Notes under the pieces: generated by a model
The model's input: only the letters and a program-made list of their open reading frames with translations
What the model was told of the DNA's origin: nothing
Database searches by the model: none
Position numbers and translations under genes: made by a program
Shown here: piece by piece, positions 37,118 to 46,093 of the stretch
Layout: each line of letters starts with the position of its first letter
How positions within the stretch are numbered: the stretch's first letter is position 1
Source of the DNA: Weissella paramesenteroides ATCC 33313
GTDB lineage: Bacteria; Bacillota; Bacilli; Lactobacillales; Lactobacillaceae
Assembly (NCBI RefSeq): GCF_000160575.1
Contig: NZ_GG697129.1
Span: forward strand, 232,006 to 296,005
Length of the DNA stretch: 64,000 nt
Direction of reading: 5' to 3'

Positions 37118-37289
37118 CTAAAAATATATTCATTATCAGCATAAAATTTTTATAGCATAAACGCGTTCCAAAAGTTTGAAGCCTCAATGTAACGCAATTT
37201 ACGCAATCCCTGTCCTTCGCTTTGCTACGGCCAAAAATTGCGCAAACCACGTTACACACCGGCTTCAAAACGACTTTTGTCTCGCTCTC
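37118..37289 (+). repeat. Interspersed palindromic repeat, copy B
   Basis: About 172 bases from GCTAAAAATATATT to CTCGCTCTC. This copy has the best-kept inverted repeat: TGTAACGCAATTTACGCAAT on the left answers ATTGCGCAAACCACGTTACA on the right, extended by GAAGCC/GGCTTC and AAAAGT/ACTTTT. It lies between dnaX and the SRP RNA terminator. Confidence 0.92.
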
Positions 37290-37292
37290 ATG

Positions 37293-37325
37293 AAAAAGAG
37301 GCTAGAACGAAATGTTCTAACCTCT
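37293..37325 (-). terminator. Terminator of the SRP RNA gene
   Basis: Minus strand AGAGGTTAGAAC, loop ATTTC, GTTCTAGCCTCT, then five T residues; twelve-base stem with one G-U pair. Confidence 0.9.
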
Positions 37326-37343
37326 GCTTAATTACTAAAAGAA

Positions 37344-37421
37344 GTGAAGCACAATGCACGGTCTCCTTAGTGCTGCTGCCTTCCGACCCTGACACGATTC
37401 GAAGTGCACACTTGCCCCACG
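37344..37421 (-). ncRNA. ffs: Signal recognition particle RNA, small bacterial type
   Basis: RNA scaffold of the SRP that, with Ffh, targets membrane proteins to SecY. On the minus strand the conserved core GTGTCAGGGTCGGAAGGCAG and the following CAGCACTAAGGAGACC form the domain IV hairpin with its GGAA loop and asymmetric bulge. The flanks, GTGGGGCAAGTG and TGTGCTTCAC, make the long stem. About 78 bases, so it lacks the Alu domain found in Bacillus. TATAAT at 37428-37433 is the -10 and a terminator follows at 37293. Standard place between tadA and dnaX. Confidence 0.93.
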
Positions 37422-37427
37422 AACTAT

Positions 37428-37456
37428 ATTATAGCAAGAATTTTTATTTTTGACCA
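37428..37456 (-). promoter_or_regulatory. Promoter of the SRP RNA gene
   Basis: Minus strand perfect TATAAT (37428-37433) with TGGTCA (37451-37456) 17 bases upstream, the latter across the tadA stop codon. Confidence 0.6.
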
Positions 37457-37971
37457 GTGTTTTCCGCAGCCAATCGTCGCTGACGTTTTTCTGCTTTTTT
37501 CCGTTGTCTAACTGCTTTAAAAAATTGTTTTAACAACGAACTCGCCTCATCTGCTCGAACCCCTGCATGTACGTTTACTTGATGGTTTAATCGTTCATCT
37601 GTCAATAATTCATACATGGACGTCACACCACCAGCCTTGGGATCATCTGCACCATAATAAACATCTGTCAATCTGGTTTGCTGAATCAATCCGGCACACA
37701 TAATGCAAGGTTCTAACGTGACAAATAATTGTGCATCTGGCAAACGCCAAGAATGCAATTGCCTGTTTGCTTCTATAATAGCCTGATATTCAGCATGCTG
37801 ACTGCCATCTTGCATATGTTCTCGTAAATTAAATGCTCGACTGACGACCTGACCATCCTGTACAACGACTGCACCAATAGGGACCTCGCCAATCATGGCT
37901 GCTTTACGTGCTTCAGCTAAAGCAAGACCCATAAAGTAATCAACTTGGTTAGTTGTTAATGGTGCTGCCAT
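37444..37971 (-). CDS. tadA: tRNA adenosine(34) deaminase TadA
   Basis: Converts A34 to inosine in tRNA-Arg(ACG); the matching tRNA is encoded at 62280. 175 residues from ATG 37971, with GGAGAG five bases upstream. Zinc and catalytic motifs HAEYQAI (HxE) and PCIMCAGL (PCxxC); VPIGAVVV near the N-terminus. The C-terminal tail is lysine- and arginine-rich. Start overlaps the previous methyltransferase gene by 23 bases. Confidence 0.96.
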   Translation of the reverse strand: MAAPLTTNQVDYFMGLALAEARKAAMIGEVPIGAVVVQDGQVVSRAFNLREHMQDGSQHAEYQAIIEANRQLHSWRLPDAQLFVTLEPCIMCAGLIQQTRLTDVYYGADDPKAGGVTSMYELLTDERLNHQVNVHAGVRADEASSLLKQFFKAVRQRKKAEKRQRRLAAENTGQK

Positions 37972-38566
37972 AACGACTCTCCAAAATATAATACCCCTTA
38001 TCTTTAGCAATCGTTTGCACGTTACCAAATAAGTCAGCCATTAATTTTTTAGCAGAAGGTGCACCCTGTTTCTTTTGCAAAACAACAGTCAATGTACCAC
38101 CATTGACCAAGCGGTCAGCTGCTCCGGTAATCATATCCGTCACAATTTGCTTACCAGCTCGAACGGGTGGATTAGTTAGAATAGCCGCGAATTTCCCTGA
38201 TACATGCTCATATCGATCAGATTGTATTACTGAGATTTGCTGCGCCACATGATTTTGTTCAGCATTACGTGCGACTAATTCCACGGCACGCGCATTAATT
38301 TCAGCGGCTACGAATGCTCGTTCTGGCATAACTTTCGCCAAACTAATGGCTACCGGTCCGTACCCCGCACCCAGATCTAAAATTTTGCCTGCGGGGATGT
38401 CTTGATTAAATGCCATCAACATTGTCCGTGTGCCATAATCAACCGTGCCTTTTGAAAAAACACCTGCATCAGTTGTAAACGTTAGCTGGTTATCAAATAA
38501 CGTAAACGTCCAAGTATGTTCATCGTGAGCTGTGGTTGGGTTTGCGGTGTAATAGTGTTCAGCCAT
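37949..38566 (-). CDS. RsmC-like class I methyltransferase (YbxB type)
   Basis: SAM-dependent methyltransferase of 205 residues, matching the C-terminal catalytic half of RsmC (16S rRNA G1207). SAM motif LDLGAGYGPVAISLA, acidic residue in AAEINARAVELV, and catalytic ILTNPPVRAGK (NPP motif for exocyclic amino groups). AAAGGA before ATG 38566 sets the start. The single-domain form is typical for Gram-positives; its exact site is not shown by sequence. Confidence 0.9.
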   Translation of the reverse strand: MAEHYYTANPTTAHDEHTWTFTLFDNQLTFTTDAGVFSKGTVDYGTRTMLMAFNQDIPAGKILDLGAGYGPVAISLAKVMPERAFVAAEINARAVELVARNAEQNHVAQQISVIQSDRYEHVSGKFAAILTNPPVRAGKQIVTDMITGAADRLVNGGTLTVVLQKKQGAPSAKKLMADLFGNVQTIAKDKGYYILESRYGSTINN

Positions 38567-38592
38567 AATATTCCTTTCTTCAATCATTTGTT

Positions 38593-39558
38593 CTATTTAA
38601 AATACTGATTCAAAAAATGTCGCACTTTTGCTTCATACTTGGCAGGGTCTGTGCGGTATGATTCCACATGAGCGGCACCTGGTACCAAATACTTTTCTTT
38701 TGGTCCATTACTTGCCTCATAAACCGGCTTCATAAACCTAGTTGGCACAAACTTATCATTATCACCATGAATGAACAACATTGGCCGCTTATTCTTTGCC
38801 AATAGCTTTTCTGCATCGGCTTCGTGGTAGCTATAGCCAGCTAATACTTTTGAATAACCTGAAACAACTGGAATGATTAGATTTGCTAACCAGTCCGGCA
38901 GTCCATACATATTACCTGCTTCATAATGCAATTCATCAGTAACTGATGTATACCCAGAATCTTCAATGTATGCTTCGACCTGCTTTGGCGGATTCATCCC
39001 CGATAACATCATTGTCGTCGCACCACCCATGGATGCACCCATTACCGTGATACGACTTTGCTTGCCATTCTTAGCAAGCAATTCTTTTATCCAACCTTGA
39101 TAATCTTTCGCATCTAGGTAACCAAAACCGATATACTTACCACCAGACTTACCAGCTGCACGATTATCAGGCATCAAAACGTTATACCCCATGCGATGGA
39201 ACATTTCACCATATGGCGCCATTGACTTATGATCAACGCCAAACCCATGAATTACGATGACTGTTTTATTCGTTGGCTGCGTCGCCGGTAAATATGAGCC
39301 AACTAATTTGGTACCATCTTTTGCTCGTAAATGCCATGTTTCTGTATCGGCCGCTAACCACTTTTGTTGTTGTGGATATAGTGGGTTCTTCTTGCTAACT
39401 AAACCACTGCCAACAAAATCTTTTTTGGTCCGTACCTCAGCAACATGAAAAAAATACCCACCAGCGCCAAGAACAGCTGCCCCCATCACTACGACCAAAG
39501 TAGCTGCTACTGACCATATTTTTCTTTTGCGAGACCATCTTTTATGTTGTTTTGTCAT
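38593..39558 (-). CDS. Membrane-anchored alpha/beta hydrolase
   Basis: 321 residues. A basic N-terminus and a hydrophobic helix at about 15-37 form a signal anchor, so the enzyme is likely extracellular. Alpha/beta hydrolase fold with oxyanion-loop VIHGFGVDHKSM, nucleophile GASMGGATT (Ser near 174), acid in IHGDNDKFVPT and histidine in AAHVESY. Related to BaeC/FrsA-like esterases of lactic acid bacteria; substrate unknown. AAGGA precedes the ATG. Single gene. Confidence 0.88.
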   Translation of the reverse strand: MTKQHKRWSRKRKIWSVAATLVVVMGAAVLGAGGYFFHVAEVRTKKDFVGSGLVSKKNPLYPQQQKWLAADTETWHLRAKDGTKLVGSYLPATQPTNKTVIVIHGFGVDHKSMAPYGEMFHRMGYNVLMPDNRAAGKSGGKYIGFGYLDAKDYQGWIKELLAKNGKQSRITVMGASMGGATTMMLSGMNPPKQVEAYIEDSGYTSVTDELHYEAGNMYGLPDWLANLIIPVVSGYSKVLAGYSYHEADAEKLLAKNKRPMLFIHGDNDKFVPTRFMKPVYEASNGPKEKYLVPGAAHVESYRTDPAKYEAKVRHFLNQYFK

Positions 39559-39624
39559 CTTTAAATCCTTATCTTTTACCTACGAAACTTACTCAAAGTA
39601 TTATATCATAAGGATTCGACTACT

Positions 39625-41136
39625 TTATTTTTCCGATTGTTCAGAATGGAGTTTGATTACTTGTGTCGCAACGTGCTTTAGAAAAGTTTCATCATGTTCA
39701 ACAAGCAACATGGTCGGTTGTACTAATTTGATAACTTGTTCCAACTGTTCATGATTAAACACGTCAAGATAATTCAATGGTTCATCCCAAATAAATAACT
39801 CTGCTGGTGTCGCTAATGATTTGGCTAATTCAACCCGTTTCCGTTGGCCCATACTCATATCTTCAATCCGGTTTTCAAATACTCGTCGTTCCAGTCCCAG
39901 TTTGTGTAAGTTATTAAGTAAGTCTTCATAACTTAAATGATGTTCCTCAGCAAACTCAGACAAAGTGCCATGATTATCCTCATAATTCTGCCGAACATAG
40001 CTAATTTGCATATTGTTCGCTAAATCAGCCTGACCTGTTGCCTGTCCATCAAATTGTCCAAATAAATATTGAATAATTGAAGATTTACCAGAACCATTAG
40101 GACCTTGCAGTGCAATACGTTGGCCCTGTTCTAACTGAAATGAAAGTGGTTGAAACAGTGCTTGATTATCATAACTTAATTGCAAGTCTTCAACGGTTAA
40201 TAATTGTTTTCGGTAACTAGGCTCATAGCTCATCGTCAGTGGCTCGACCGTTTCGATCTCCTTTAGTAATTGCTGTTTTTCTTCAATACGCTGTGTCATA
40301 TGATTAACCAACGTCTTGGAACGTTTCATCGTCCGCGCAGCCCGCGCACCAATAAAACCAGTATCAAAAATTGCACCACTACCCTTAACATTTGGCTTAC
40401 CATATTTATCTTTTTCTCGTCCGCGTGACCATTCTGCTTTTTCAGCCGCTGTTTGCTTTAACCGACTAATTTCTGATTGCAATTTTTTGTTTTGTTCTTG
40501 TTCATAGCTATCACGTGCCGCTTTTTGTTCTTCATACACAGAAAAGTTTCCTTGATATAACACAAGTTGCTGCTTTTCAATGGCAACGACATGATCAACA
40601 ACTTCATCAACAAATGAACGATCATGGCTAACTAATATAAAACCCTGTTTTTTAGCTTTTAAATACTTAGCTACTTGCCGTCTAGCTTGTTGATCTAAAT
40701 GATTGGTCGGCTCATCAATTAATGGAAAATGTTGATCATCACTGAAAAGTAGCGCTAATAAAGCCTTGGTTTGTTCACCACCTGAAAGACTATCAAATGG
40801 TCGCCATAAAATACTTGGATCCGTTTGTAGCAAGCTTAATTCTTTTTCTATTCGCCAACTCTCAATATCATTTTTATCAGTTAGTACAAAGTAAGTTAGT
40901 TGGGTTCGGTCTTTGATTGGCTGTGGAAAATAATTAAAAGCCTCTTGATGAATAATCGTCCCTTGATAAGGGTATTCACCCATGATCAATTTCAGCAAAG
41001 TTGTTTTACCACGCCCATTACGACCAATTAATCCTAGTTTCCAACTTGTGTCGATAATTAAATTTGTTTGGTTAAACAATAACTGTGTTTGATTACCAAA
41101 ACCAAACGTTAGTTTTTTTAATTCAATCGTGCTCAT
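39625..41136 (-). CDS. Lsa-type ABC-F ribosomal protection protein
   Basis: Cytoplasmic ATPase with two ABC domains and no membrane part, 503 residues. Lsa-family members bind the ribosomal E site and protect against lincosamides, streptogramin A and pleuromutilins. Domain 1: GRNGRGKTT (38-46), LSGGEQTKALLALLF, PLIDEPTNHLD. Linker includes KGSGAIFDTGFIGARAARTMKRS, close to Lsa(A) as I recall it. Domain 2: GPNGSGKSS, MSMGQRKRVELAKSL, WDEPLNYLDVFN. AGGGGGT six bases before ATG 41136 sets the start. Resistance is inferred, not shown; it may be an intrinsic species gene. Confidence 0.9.
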   Translation of the reverse strand: MSTIELKKLTFGFGNQTQLLFNQTNLIIDTSWKLGLIGRNGRGKTTLLKLIMGEYPYQGTIIHQEAFNYFPQPIKDRTQLTYFVLTDKNDIESWRIEKELSLLQTDPSILWRPFDSLSGGEQTKALLALLFSDDQHFPLIDEPTNHLDQQARRQVAKYLKAKKQGFILVSHDRSFVDEVVDHVVAIEKQQLVLYQGNFSVYEEQKAARDSYEQEQNKKLQSEISRLKQTAAEKAEWSRGREKDKYGKPNVKGSGAIFDTGFIGARAARTMKRSKTLVNHMTQRIEEKQQLLKEIETVEPLTMSYEPSYRKQLLTVEDLQLSYDNQALFQPLSFQLEQGQRIALQGPNGSGKSSIIQYLFGQFDGQATGQADLANNMQISYVRQNYEDNHGTLSEFAEEHHLSYEDLLNNLHKLGLERRVFENRIEDMSMGQRKRVELAKSLATPAELFIWDEPLNYLDVFNHEQLEQVIKLVQPTMLLVEHDETFLKHVATQVIKLHSEQSEK

Positions 41137-41524
41137 ATTGTGACCCCCTGTAAATAAATCAGGCAGTAAAAACAACATAAAGCGCACAAAAAAACCGCCA
41201 TATGAAGTCATCATACCACCTGAAAATGCCGAAACTACACCATAAAAATATGGCAATAGTTATTGTTGCAATTTCAATATGGTATTAATTCTTCAATGGA
41301 CGGTCCTCACTTTTTTTATTTATTTACAAGCTATAAATTATCATAAATAATGTCAGAAGTCTATATAAAGCTATCGTAATTAGGTATCCTTCTTTAGAGA
41401 ATCATCTAAAGAGGAACAGATGCCCCCATTAATAAATTAATTAAGCTTAAATGGCCACTCATGTACGGTTTTTGCTATTTATGCTAAAATAATTAGAACA
41501 ATATGAGATTAACGGAGATATAAA
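41137..41524. promoter_or_regulatory. Divergent regulatory region with possible attenuator for the ABC-F gene
   Basis: About 390 bases between the ABC-F gene and pepF. On the minus strand CCATA-tttt-TATGG (41240-41253) is a local hairpin. The same GCCATAT can instead pair with ATATGGC (41197-41203), directly followed by GG and seven T residues. These exclude each other, as in an attenuator. The frame upstream of the ABC-F start is open for 40 codons. On the plus side ATG 41525 of pepF follows ACGGAGA; its promoter is not clear. Confidence 0.4.
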
Positions 41525-43330
41525 ATGACATATTCATTAAATTGGGATCTAGATCCTATCTATCCAGGTGGGATTGAATCCCCTGAATTCGCAGATAAAC
41601 TATTATTACTTGCACAACAAATCACTGATCTAAAAAACAATGTTGCTGAATACGAAAAGCAGACGGATCATGCTTTTACAGTTTTTGCCAAATTGGTCAA
41701 TGATAACCAAGTCATTTTTTCAGGTCTACGAACAGCTGCCTTGTTTGTTAATGCCCTATCAGCTGCCGATTATACAAATCCAGCTTATCGTCCTTATCAA
41801 ACGAAAGTGTCTGAATTAGGCGTGGCCTATCAAGCATCATTGAATGCCTTCGCAAAATTATTAACGACATTCTCAGATACAGAATTTAAGCAAGCTTTGG
41901 CAGAAGAAACGGTTGCCCCAGTGGCTTTTTATCTTAATGAACTTCGTACGCAAGCTGATCGTTTATTAGATGATCAAACCGAAGAACTGCTAAACACCTT
42001 AGCCCTAGATGGACTGAAAGCTTGGTCAGAACATTATGATACAATTAGTGCCGGGTTGACGATGACTTACACGGATGAAAATGGTAAACAACAATCATTA
42101 TCAGCCGGTCAAGCCTTAAACCGAATTGATGATTATCCAGACAATGATACTCGTGCCGAAATTATGCACCAATACGAAAAAATGTGGGGTAGTGCCGAGA
42201 ATTTAGCAGCTGATACCTTAAATCATTTAGCTGGTGCCCGTTTGACTGAGCAAAAGGCCCATGGTTACAATGATTTCCTTGAAGAACCACTTGAATTAAA
42301 CCGTATGTCTCGCGCAACACTGGATACGATGTGGCAAGTTGTAGATGATAATAAGGATATGTTCAAACCTTATTTTGAACGTAAAGCACAACTACTTGGT
42401 CTTGAAAAAATTGGTTGGCAGGATCAGTCTGCACCAATCACAAAATTAGGAGACTATGAACCAACAACCAACACTTATGATGAGGCAGCTGCCTTTATCA
42501 TTAAAAACTTTGGCAAGTACTCCCCTAAGATGGCTGCTTTTGCGCAACATGCATTTGAGAATCAATGGATTGAAGCTGAAAATCGGCAAGGTAAAACGCC
42601 AGGTGCTTGGATGGAAAGTGTGCCAGATATTCATGAATCGCGTATCATTACAACCTTTACGGGTTCTGTCAATGACTCTGCGACCATTGCGCATGAAGTT
42701 GGTCATGGTTTCCACACCTCTGTCTTAACAGATTTACCTGTGTGGCGAGATTCTTATGCGATGAATGTTGCCGAAACAGCATCAACTTTTGCTGAAATGT
42801 TGATTGCTGATGCCAATGTACAGACGGCTAAATCAGATGCGGAAAAAGTTGTCTTGCTAGATGCAAAAATGACCAATCCAATTGCGATGTTCTTGAACAT
42901 CCATGCCCGTTTCTTATTTGAAAAGAGTTTCTATGAAGAACGTGAAAATGGCTTCGTCCCTGCTTCACGCTTAAATGAATTAATGGACCATGCACAAAAA
43001 GCCGCCTTTGGTGGTATTTTGGATGAACGCCACCCACACTTCTGGGCTTCTAAGTTGCACTTCTATATTGATGATGTGCCATTCTATAACTTCCCATACA
43101 CCTTTGGTTACCTATTTAGTCAAGGTATTTATGCTTGGGCACAAACACAAGATGATTTTGAAGCTGCCTATATTTCACTGCTACGTGATACCGCAAATAT
43201 GACAACCGAAGAATTAGCTAAAAAGCACCTCGGCGTTGATTTAACTGAACCAGACTTCTGGCAAGCTGGTGCTGATTTGGTTAAAAAGGATATCGATGAA
43301 TTCTTGCGCTTATCAGAGCAATTCATTTAA
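41525..43330 (+). CDS. pepF: Oligoendopeptidase F
   Basis: M3-family zinc metallopeptidase cutting short peptides in the cytoplasm; 601 residues, the usual length. HEVGHGFHT near residue 388 is the zinc-binding HExxH, with a second glutamate in ETASTFAEM. Part of the peptide-use system of lactic acid bacteria, and also implicated in signal-peptide turnover. Single gene ending at a strong terminator. ACGGAGA precedes the ATG. Confidence 0.97.
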   Translation: MTYSLNWDLDPIYPGGIESPEFADKLLLLAQQITDLKNNVAEYEKQTDHAFTVFAKLVNDNQVIFSGLRTAALFVNALSAADYTNPAYRPYQTKVSELGVAYQASLNAFAKLLTTFSDTEFKQALAEETVAPVAFYLNELRTQADRLLDDQTEELLNTLALDGLKAWSEHYDTISAGLTMTYTDENGKQQSLSAGQALNRIDDYPDNDTRAEIMHQYEKMWGSAENLAADTLNHLAGARLTEQKAHGYNDFLEEPLELNRMSRATLDTMWQVVDDNKDMFKPYFERKAQLLGLEKIGWQDQSAPITKLGDYEPTTNTYDEAAAFIIKNFGKYSPKMAAFAQHAFENQWIEAENRQGKTPGAWMESVPDIHESRIITTFTGSVNDSATIAHEVGHGFHTSVLTDLPVWRDSYAMNVAETASTFAEMLIADANVQTAKSDAEKVVLLDAKMTNPIAMFLNIHARFLFEKSFYEERENGFVPASRLNELMDHAQKAAFGGILDERHPHFWASKLHFYIDDVPFYNFPYTFGYLFSQGIYAWAQTQDDFEAAYISLLRDTANMTTEELAKKHLGVDLTEPDFWQAGADLVKKDIDEFLRLSEQFI

Positions 43331-43358
43331 AAGTAAATTAAATCTAAGTATTACTTAG

Positions 43359-43390
43359 GCTGAGCCGTAATTTCGTGCTCAGCTTTTTTT
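43359..43390 (+). terminator. Terminator of pepF
   Basis: GCTGAGC (43359-43365) and GCTCAGC (43377-43383) with an eleven-base loop, then seven T residues. It runs straight into a partial repeat. Confidence 0.92.
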
Positions 43391-43490
43391 CTAAAAATAT
43401 ATTCATTATCAGCATGAAAAACAGCACGAAATTTTCATAGCATAAACGCTTTCATGCTGTGCTATAAGCATTTTAATTTTCGCTTAAGTT
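43391..43490 (+). repeat. Partial, rearranged copy of the interspersed repeat (copy E)
   Basis: Shares the CTAAAAATATATTCATTATCAGCAT start and TAGCATAAACGC with the full copies, but carries an inserted AACAGCACGAA segment and lacks the GAAGCC to GGCTTC palindrome. AGCATGAAA and TTTCATGCT form a different inverted pair here. A left-end remnant. Confidence 0.6.
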
Positions 43491-43532
43491 TCGTGTTATT
43501 ACACTATATACATAAGACTATTTCACTTGGAC

Positions 43533-43549
43533 AAGTATTGTTAATACTT
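43533..43549. promoter_or_regulatory. Palindrome upstream of the sugar transporter
   Basis: AAGTATT-gtt-AATACTT, a perfect seven-base inverted repeat about 57 bases before the chosen start codon. It may be an operator; no matching regulator is encoded nearby. Confidence 0.4.
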
Positions 43550-43605
43550 CATAACGTCCATTAATGCAATTTTTATTAAAAATTTTGGAAGGAAGTGTTT
43601 CATTT

Positions 43606-44976
43606 TTGCATAAAGAAAAGTCTGGTCCGAAAAAGAATAATCCGTTTCTAAGCTATACATCCTATGTCATTGCGTTAGGTGGCTTCTTATTTGGTTACGA
43701 TACTGGGGTGATTAATGGTGCCTTAACTTTTATTAGTCGTCCAGATCAACTTGGGGCTTTGCCCACTGTTCAAGGGTTGATTTCTAGTGCCCTTGTGCTG
43801 GGTTGCATGTTTGGTGCATTAGCCAATACAACCCTCGCTGATAAGCTTGGGCGCAAACGACTATTACAATGGGTAGCTGCTATCTTTACGATTGCCACAG
43901 TGGCCTGTGCATTATCACTTAATGCTTGGATGTTGATCAGTTCACGCTTTATTCTTGGTTTATCTGTTGGCTGTGCATCCAGTTTGTCACCGTTATATCT
44001 CAACGAAGTGTCTCCAGATATATTGCAAACTCAAAATGTTAACAAAAATGCGATCGCCATCGTCCTTGGACAATTAACCGCATTTACGGTCAATGCCATT
44101 CTTGGTTCACTTTGGCCTGATTGGCACCCAATTTGGCGAATCATGATGCTAGCCGCTGCAATTCCCGCAATTTTACTGTGGATAACCTCAACAAAGATTC
44201 CCAACAGTCCATTTTGGTATCTCTTGCAACGTCAACGTGAGCATGCTGGTCGTATTTTTAAGGAACTTGGTTTCTCAAAAACTGATATACACGAGAATGT
44301 TGTTGATGCCAAAGAGTCAATCAGTCAAGGAGATAAAACCAACTGGCATATGCTTTTCTCATCTAAGCCAGCAATTTATCTATTGGGTGCTGGTATCACT
44401 GTTGGTTTTATTCAACAAGCATCTGGAATCAACACGGTCATGTATTATGGCTCTGTTATTCTTGAAAAGGTCGGTTTAGGATCTGGTGGTTCTTTGTATG
44501 GTAACGTTTTAATCGGTCTTGTCTCATCCTTGGCTATTTTAGGTGGTAAAAGAGTCGTTGAACGGCTGTCATCTTATCGGCTACTCACAATTGGCCTAAC
44601 AGCCAACGTTGTGAGTTTAGGATTATTAAGTTGGGTCATGAAAACCACCCCATTAGCACCAGCAGCAAATAATGTTCTCGTGCTAATCATTTTGGCATTT
44701 TTCTTGGCAACGCAACAAGGTCTAGTTAGTCCAACAACTTGGATGTTACTATCCGAAATGTTTCCACAACAATTACGAACAACCTTTAATGCAATGAGTA
44801 CCGCAATGATTTGGTTAACAAACTTTGTTATTAGTCTAATCTTCCCAATTCTAATTGCTCATCAAGGGACAGCAGGTGTCTTTATTATATTCACATTTGC
44901 CAATCTTGGCTGCATCTTTCTGGCTGCTATATTCGCAAATTCACGCCTGGTCAAGCGTGCTGCGGCAAAGTTCTAA
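43606..44976 (+). CDS. MFS sugar transporter (sugar porter family)
   Basis: Twelve-helix permease of the major facilitator superfamily, 456 residues; proton-linked uptake of a hexose, pentose or inositol. GGFLFGYDTGVINGAL in helix 1, DKLGRKRLL after helix 2, LSPLYLNEVSP and a PNSPFWYLLQ variant of the PESPRW motif before the central loop mark the sugar porter branch. TTG 43606 lies ten bases after GGAAGGAAG; an ATG at 43564 has no ribosome site and would add 14 residues. Monocistronic; sugar identity cannot be read. Confidence 0.88.
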   Translation: MHKEKSGPKKNNPFLSYTSYVIALGGFLFGYDTGVINGALTFISRPDQLGALPTVQGLISSALVLGCMFGALANTTLADKLGRKRLLQWVAAIFTIATVACALSLNAWMLISSRFILGLSVGCASSLSPLYLNEVSPDILQTQNVNKNAIAIVLGQLTAFTVNAILGSLWPDWHPIWRIMMLAAAIPAILLWITSTKIPNSPFWYLLQRQREHAGRIFKELGFSKTDIHENVVDAKESISQGDKTNWHMLFSSKPAIYLLGAGITVGFIQQASGINTVMYYGSVILEKVGLGSGGSLYGNVLIGLVSSLAILGGKRVVERLSSYRLLTIGLTANVVSLGLLSWVMKTTPLAPAANNVLVLIILAFFLATQQGLVSPTTWMLLSEMFPQQLRTTFNAMSTAMIWLTNFVISLIFPILIAHQGTAGVFIIFTFANLGCIFLAAIFANSRLVKRAAAKF

Positions 44977-45009
44977 AACAATCTATAAAATCATAGCGTA
45001 TACGTTTAA

Positions 45010-45043
45010 GAGGTTGGAACAAAAAAATGTTCCAACCTTTTTT
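45010..45043. terminator. Terminator between sugar transporter and CHAD gene
   Basis: AGGTTGGAAC, eight-base loop, GTTCCAACCT, six T residues. Immediately followed by GGCTAAAA, a weak echo of the repeat tail, in which the CHAD stop codon lies. Confidence 0.92.
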
Positions 45044-45045
45044 GG

Positions 45046-45834
45046 CTAAAACACATCTTTTACAGCAACACTATTTTCTTGGTAATCTGCAATCTTCATG
45101 TACATCTCATGCTTCGACTGACTAGTTGTTTTTTCAGCCAAATCTTGCAGTTGATGCTTAATAACATGCGCATCTGTGATTGCACCACATATATCTTGAA
45201 TCTTCTTAGCAAGTTTTACTCGCTTATGTTCTTTCTTAGGCACATAATCTGCAAAATAAGTCGCTGAATAACGTAGCGTTTTGGCACGTTTACGTACATG
45301 ATGGACACGCTCATAGTTTTGAAAATCCAGATTATGATATTGCTTCATTAATTTTCGATCTCGGCGTTTAAACTCTTTGGCCATCATGTTACCTTGATCG
45401 ATTTCCCCTGCAAACTTTAAGTCTTTTAAAGTGGTGTTTACCTTATCAAGATATTTCTCGATGATTACTCGTGATTCTTCGGTAAGAGTCTGCGCCATTT
45501 TTTCGACTCGGCGGTGTTGCAATTGCTTAAAAAGTTCTGGATAAATGGTACCATCCTCCGGGTATTGATAAGCATACTCACCAACTTTTGCAATTAAAAC
45601 ATCCAAATCTCGTAAATCACTAAAATGTTGTGCAAATTCACCTAAATCTGTATTCAATTGGTTATAAATTGATGTTACCAACGCTGGTTTCAAAAATTTA
45701 ATCAAACCACGTAACGTTCGAATTGATACACGTAAATCGTGGACTCGCTCAACTTCATAAGGATTATTTTGATATCGTAACCACTCAGCTTGAATTTGTT
45801 GATACTGTTGTTGCATAACTTCTTTAACTGACAT
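45046..45834 (-). CDS. CHAD domain protein
   Basis: Helical, strongly basic protein of 262 residues; CHAD domains bind polyphosphate. VHDLRVSIRTLRGLIKFLKP near residue 33 and VHHVRKRAKTLRYSATYFA near 195 are the two conserved histidine/arginine helices. ATG 45834 stands eight bases after AGAGGAGG, better than GTG 45843. No CYTH domain or polyphosphate kinase gene is adjacent. Role may be polyphosphate granule binding or stress survival, by family. Confidence 0.9.
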   Translation of the reverse strand: MSVKEVMQQQYQQIQAEWLRYQNNPYEVERVHDLRVSIRTLRGLIKFLKPALVTSIYNQLNTDLGEFAQHFSDLRDLDVLIAKVGEYAYQYPEDGTIYPELFKQLQHRRVEKMAQTLTEESRVIIEKYLDKVNTTLKDLKFAGEIDQGNMMAKEFKRRDRKLMKQYHNLDFQNYERVHHVRKRAKTLRYSATYFADYVPKKEHKRVKLAKKIQDICGAITDAHVIKHQLQDLAEKTTSQSKHEMYMKIADYQENSVAVKDVF

Positions 45835-46058
45835 ACGAGCCACCTCCTCTGGCTATTAATCATCATTCTCACGATGTCAGGTGAAACATCCATCTTTTGT
45901 TTAAAAATAGCACGTTTCGTTAATAAAGTAGACCAATAAGTATCAGGTTTTTATCGCATATTTCTGATGTAATGCTAGTCAAGCGCATAGAATTTATATT
46001 TTAAAGCATCAATATTATTATATAAGAGTACATGCAACCTATTTCTTTCACTTACCTG

Positions 46059-46064
46059 TATAAT
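46059..46064 (+). promoter_or_regulatory. -10 box of the pspC-like gene
   Basis: Perfect TATAAT 30 bases before the ATG; no convincing -35 is seen 16-18 bases upstream. The rest of the 250-base gap back to 45834 shows no gene, only AT-rich sequence. Confidence 0.45.
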
Positions 46065-46093
46065 AAAGACAAACTAACTAGGGGGAACTACAA

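Noticed and set aside
37044-37268. Open frame of 74 codons (minus strand) with VTLRLQTFGTRLCY
   Set aside because: It lies inside repeat copy B and a similar frame occurs in copy C (49882-50130). Matching peptides come from the repeat DNA; no ribosome site, and frames break in copy A.
41137-41256. N-terminal extension of the ABC-F protein or a leader peptide
   Set aside because: In frame and hydrophobic, but with no convincing ribosome site; Lsa relatives begin at the inner ATG. Kept only as part of the leader region.
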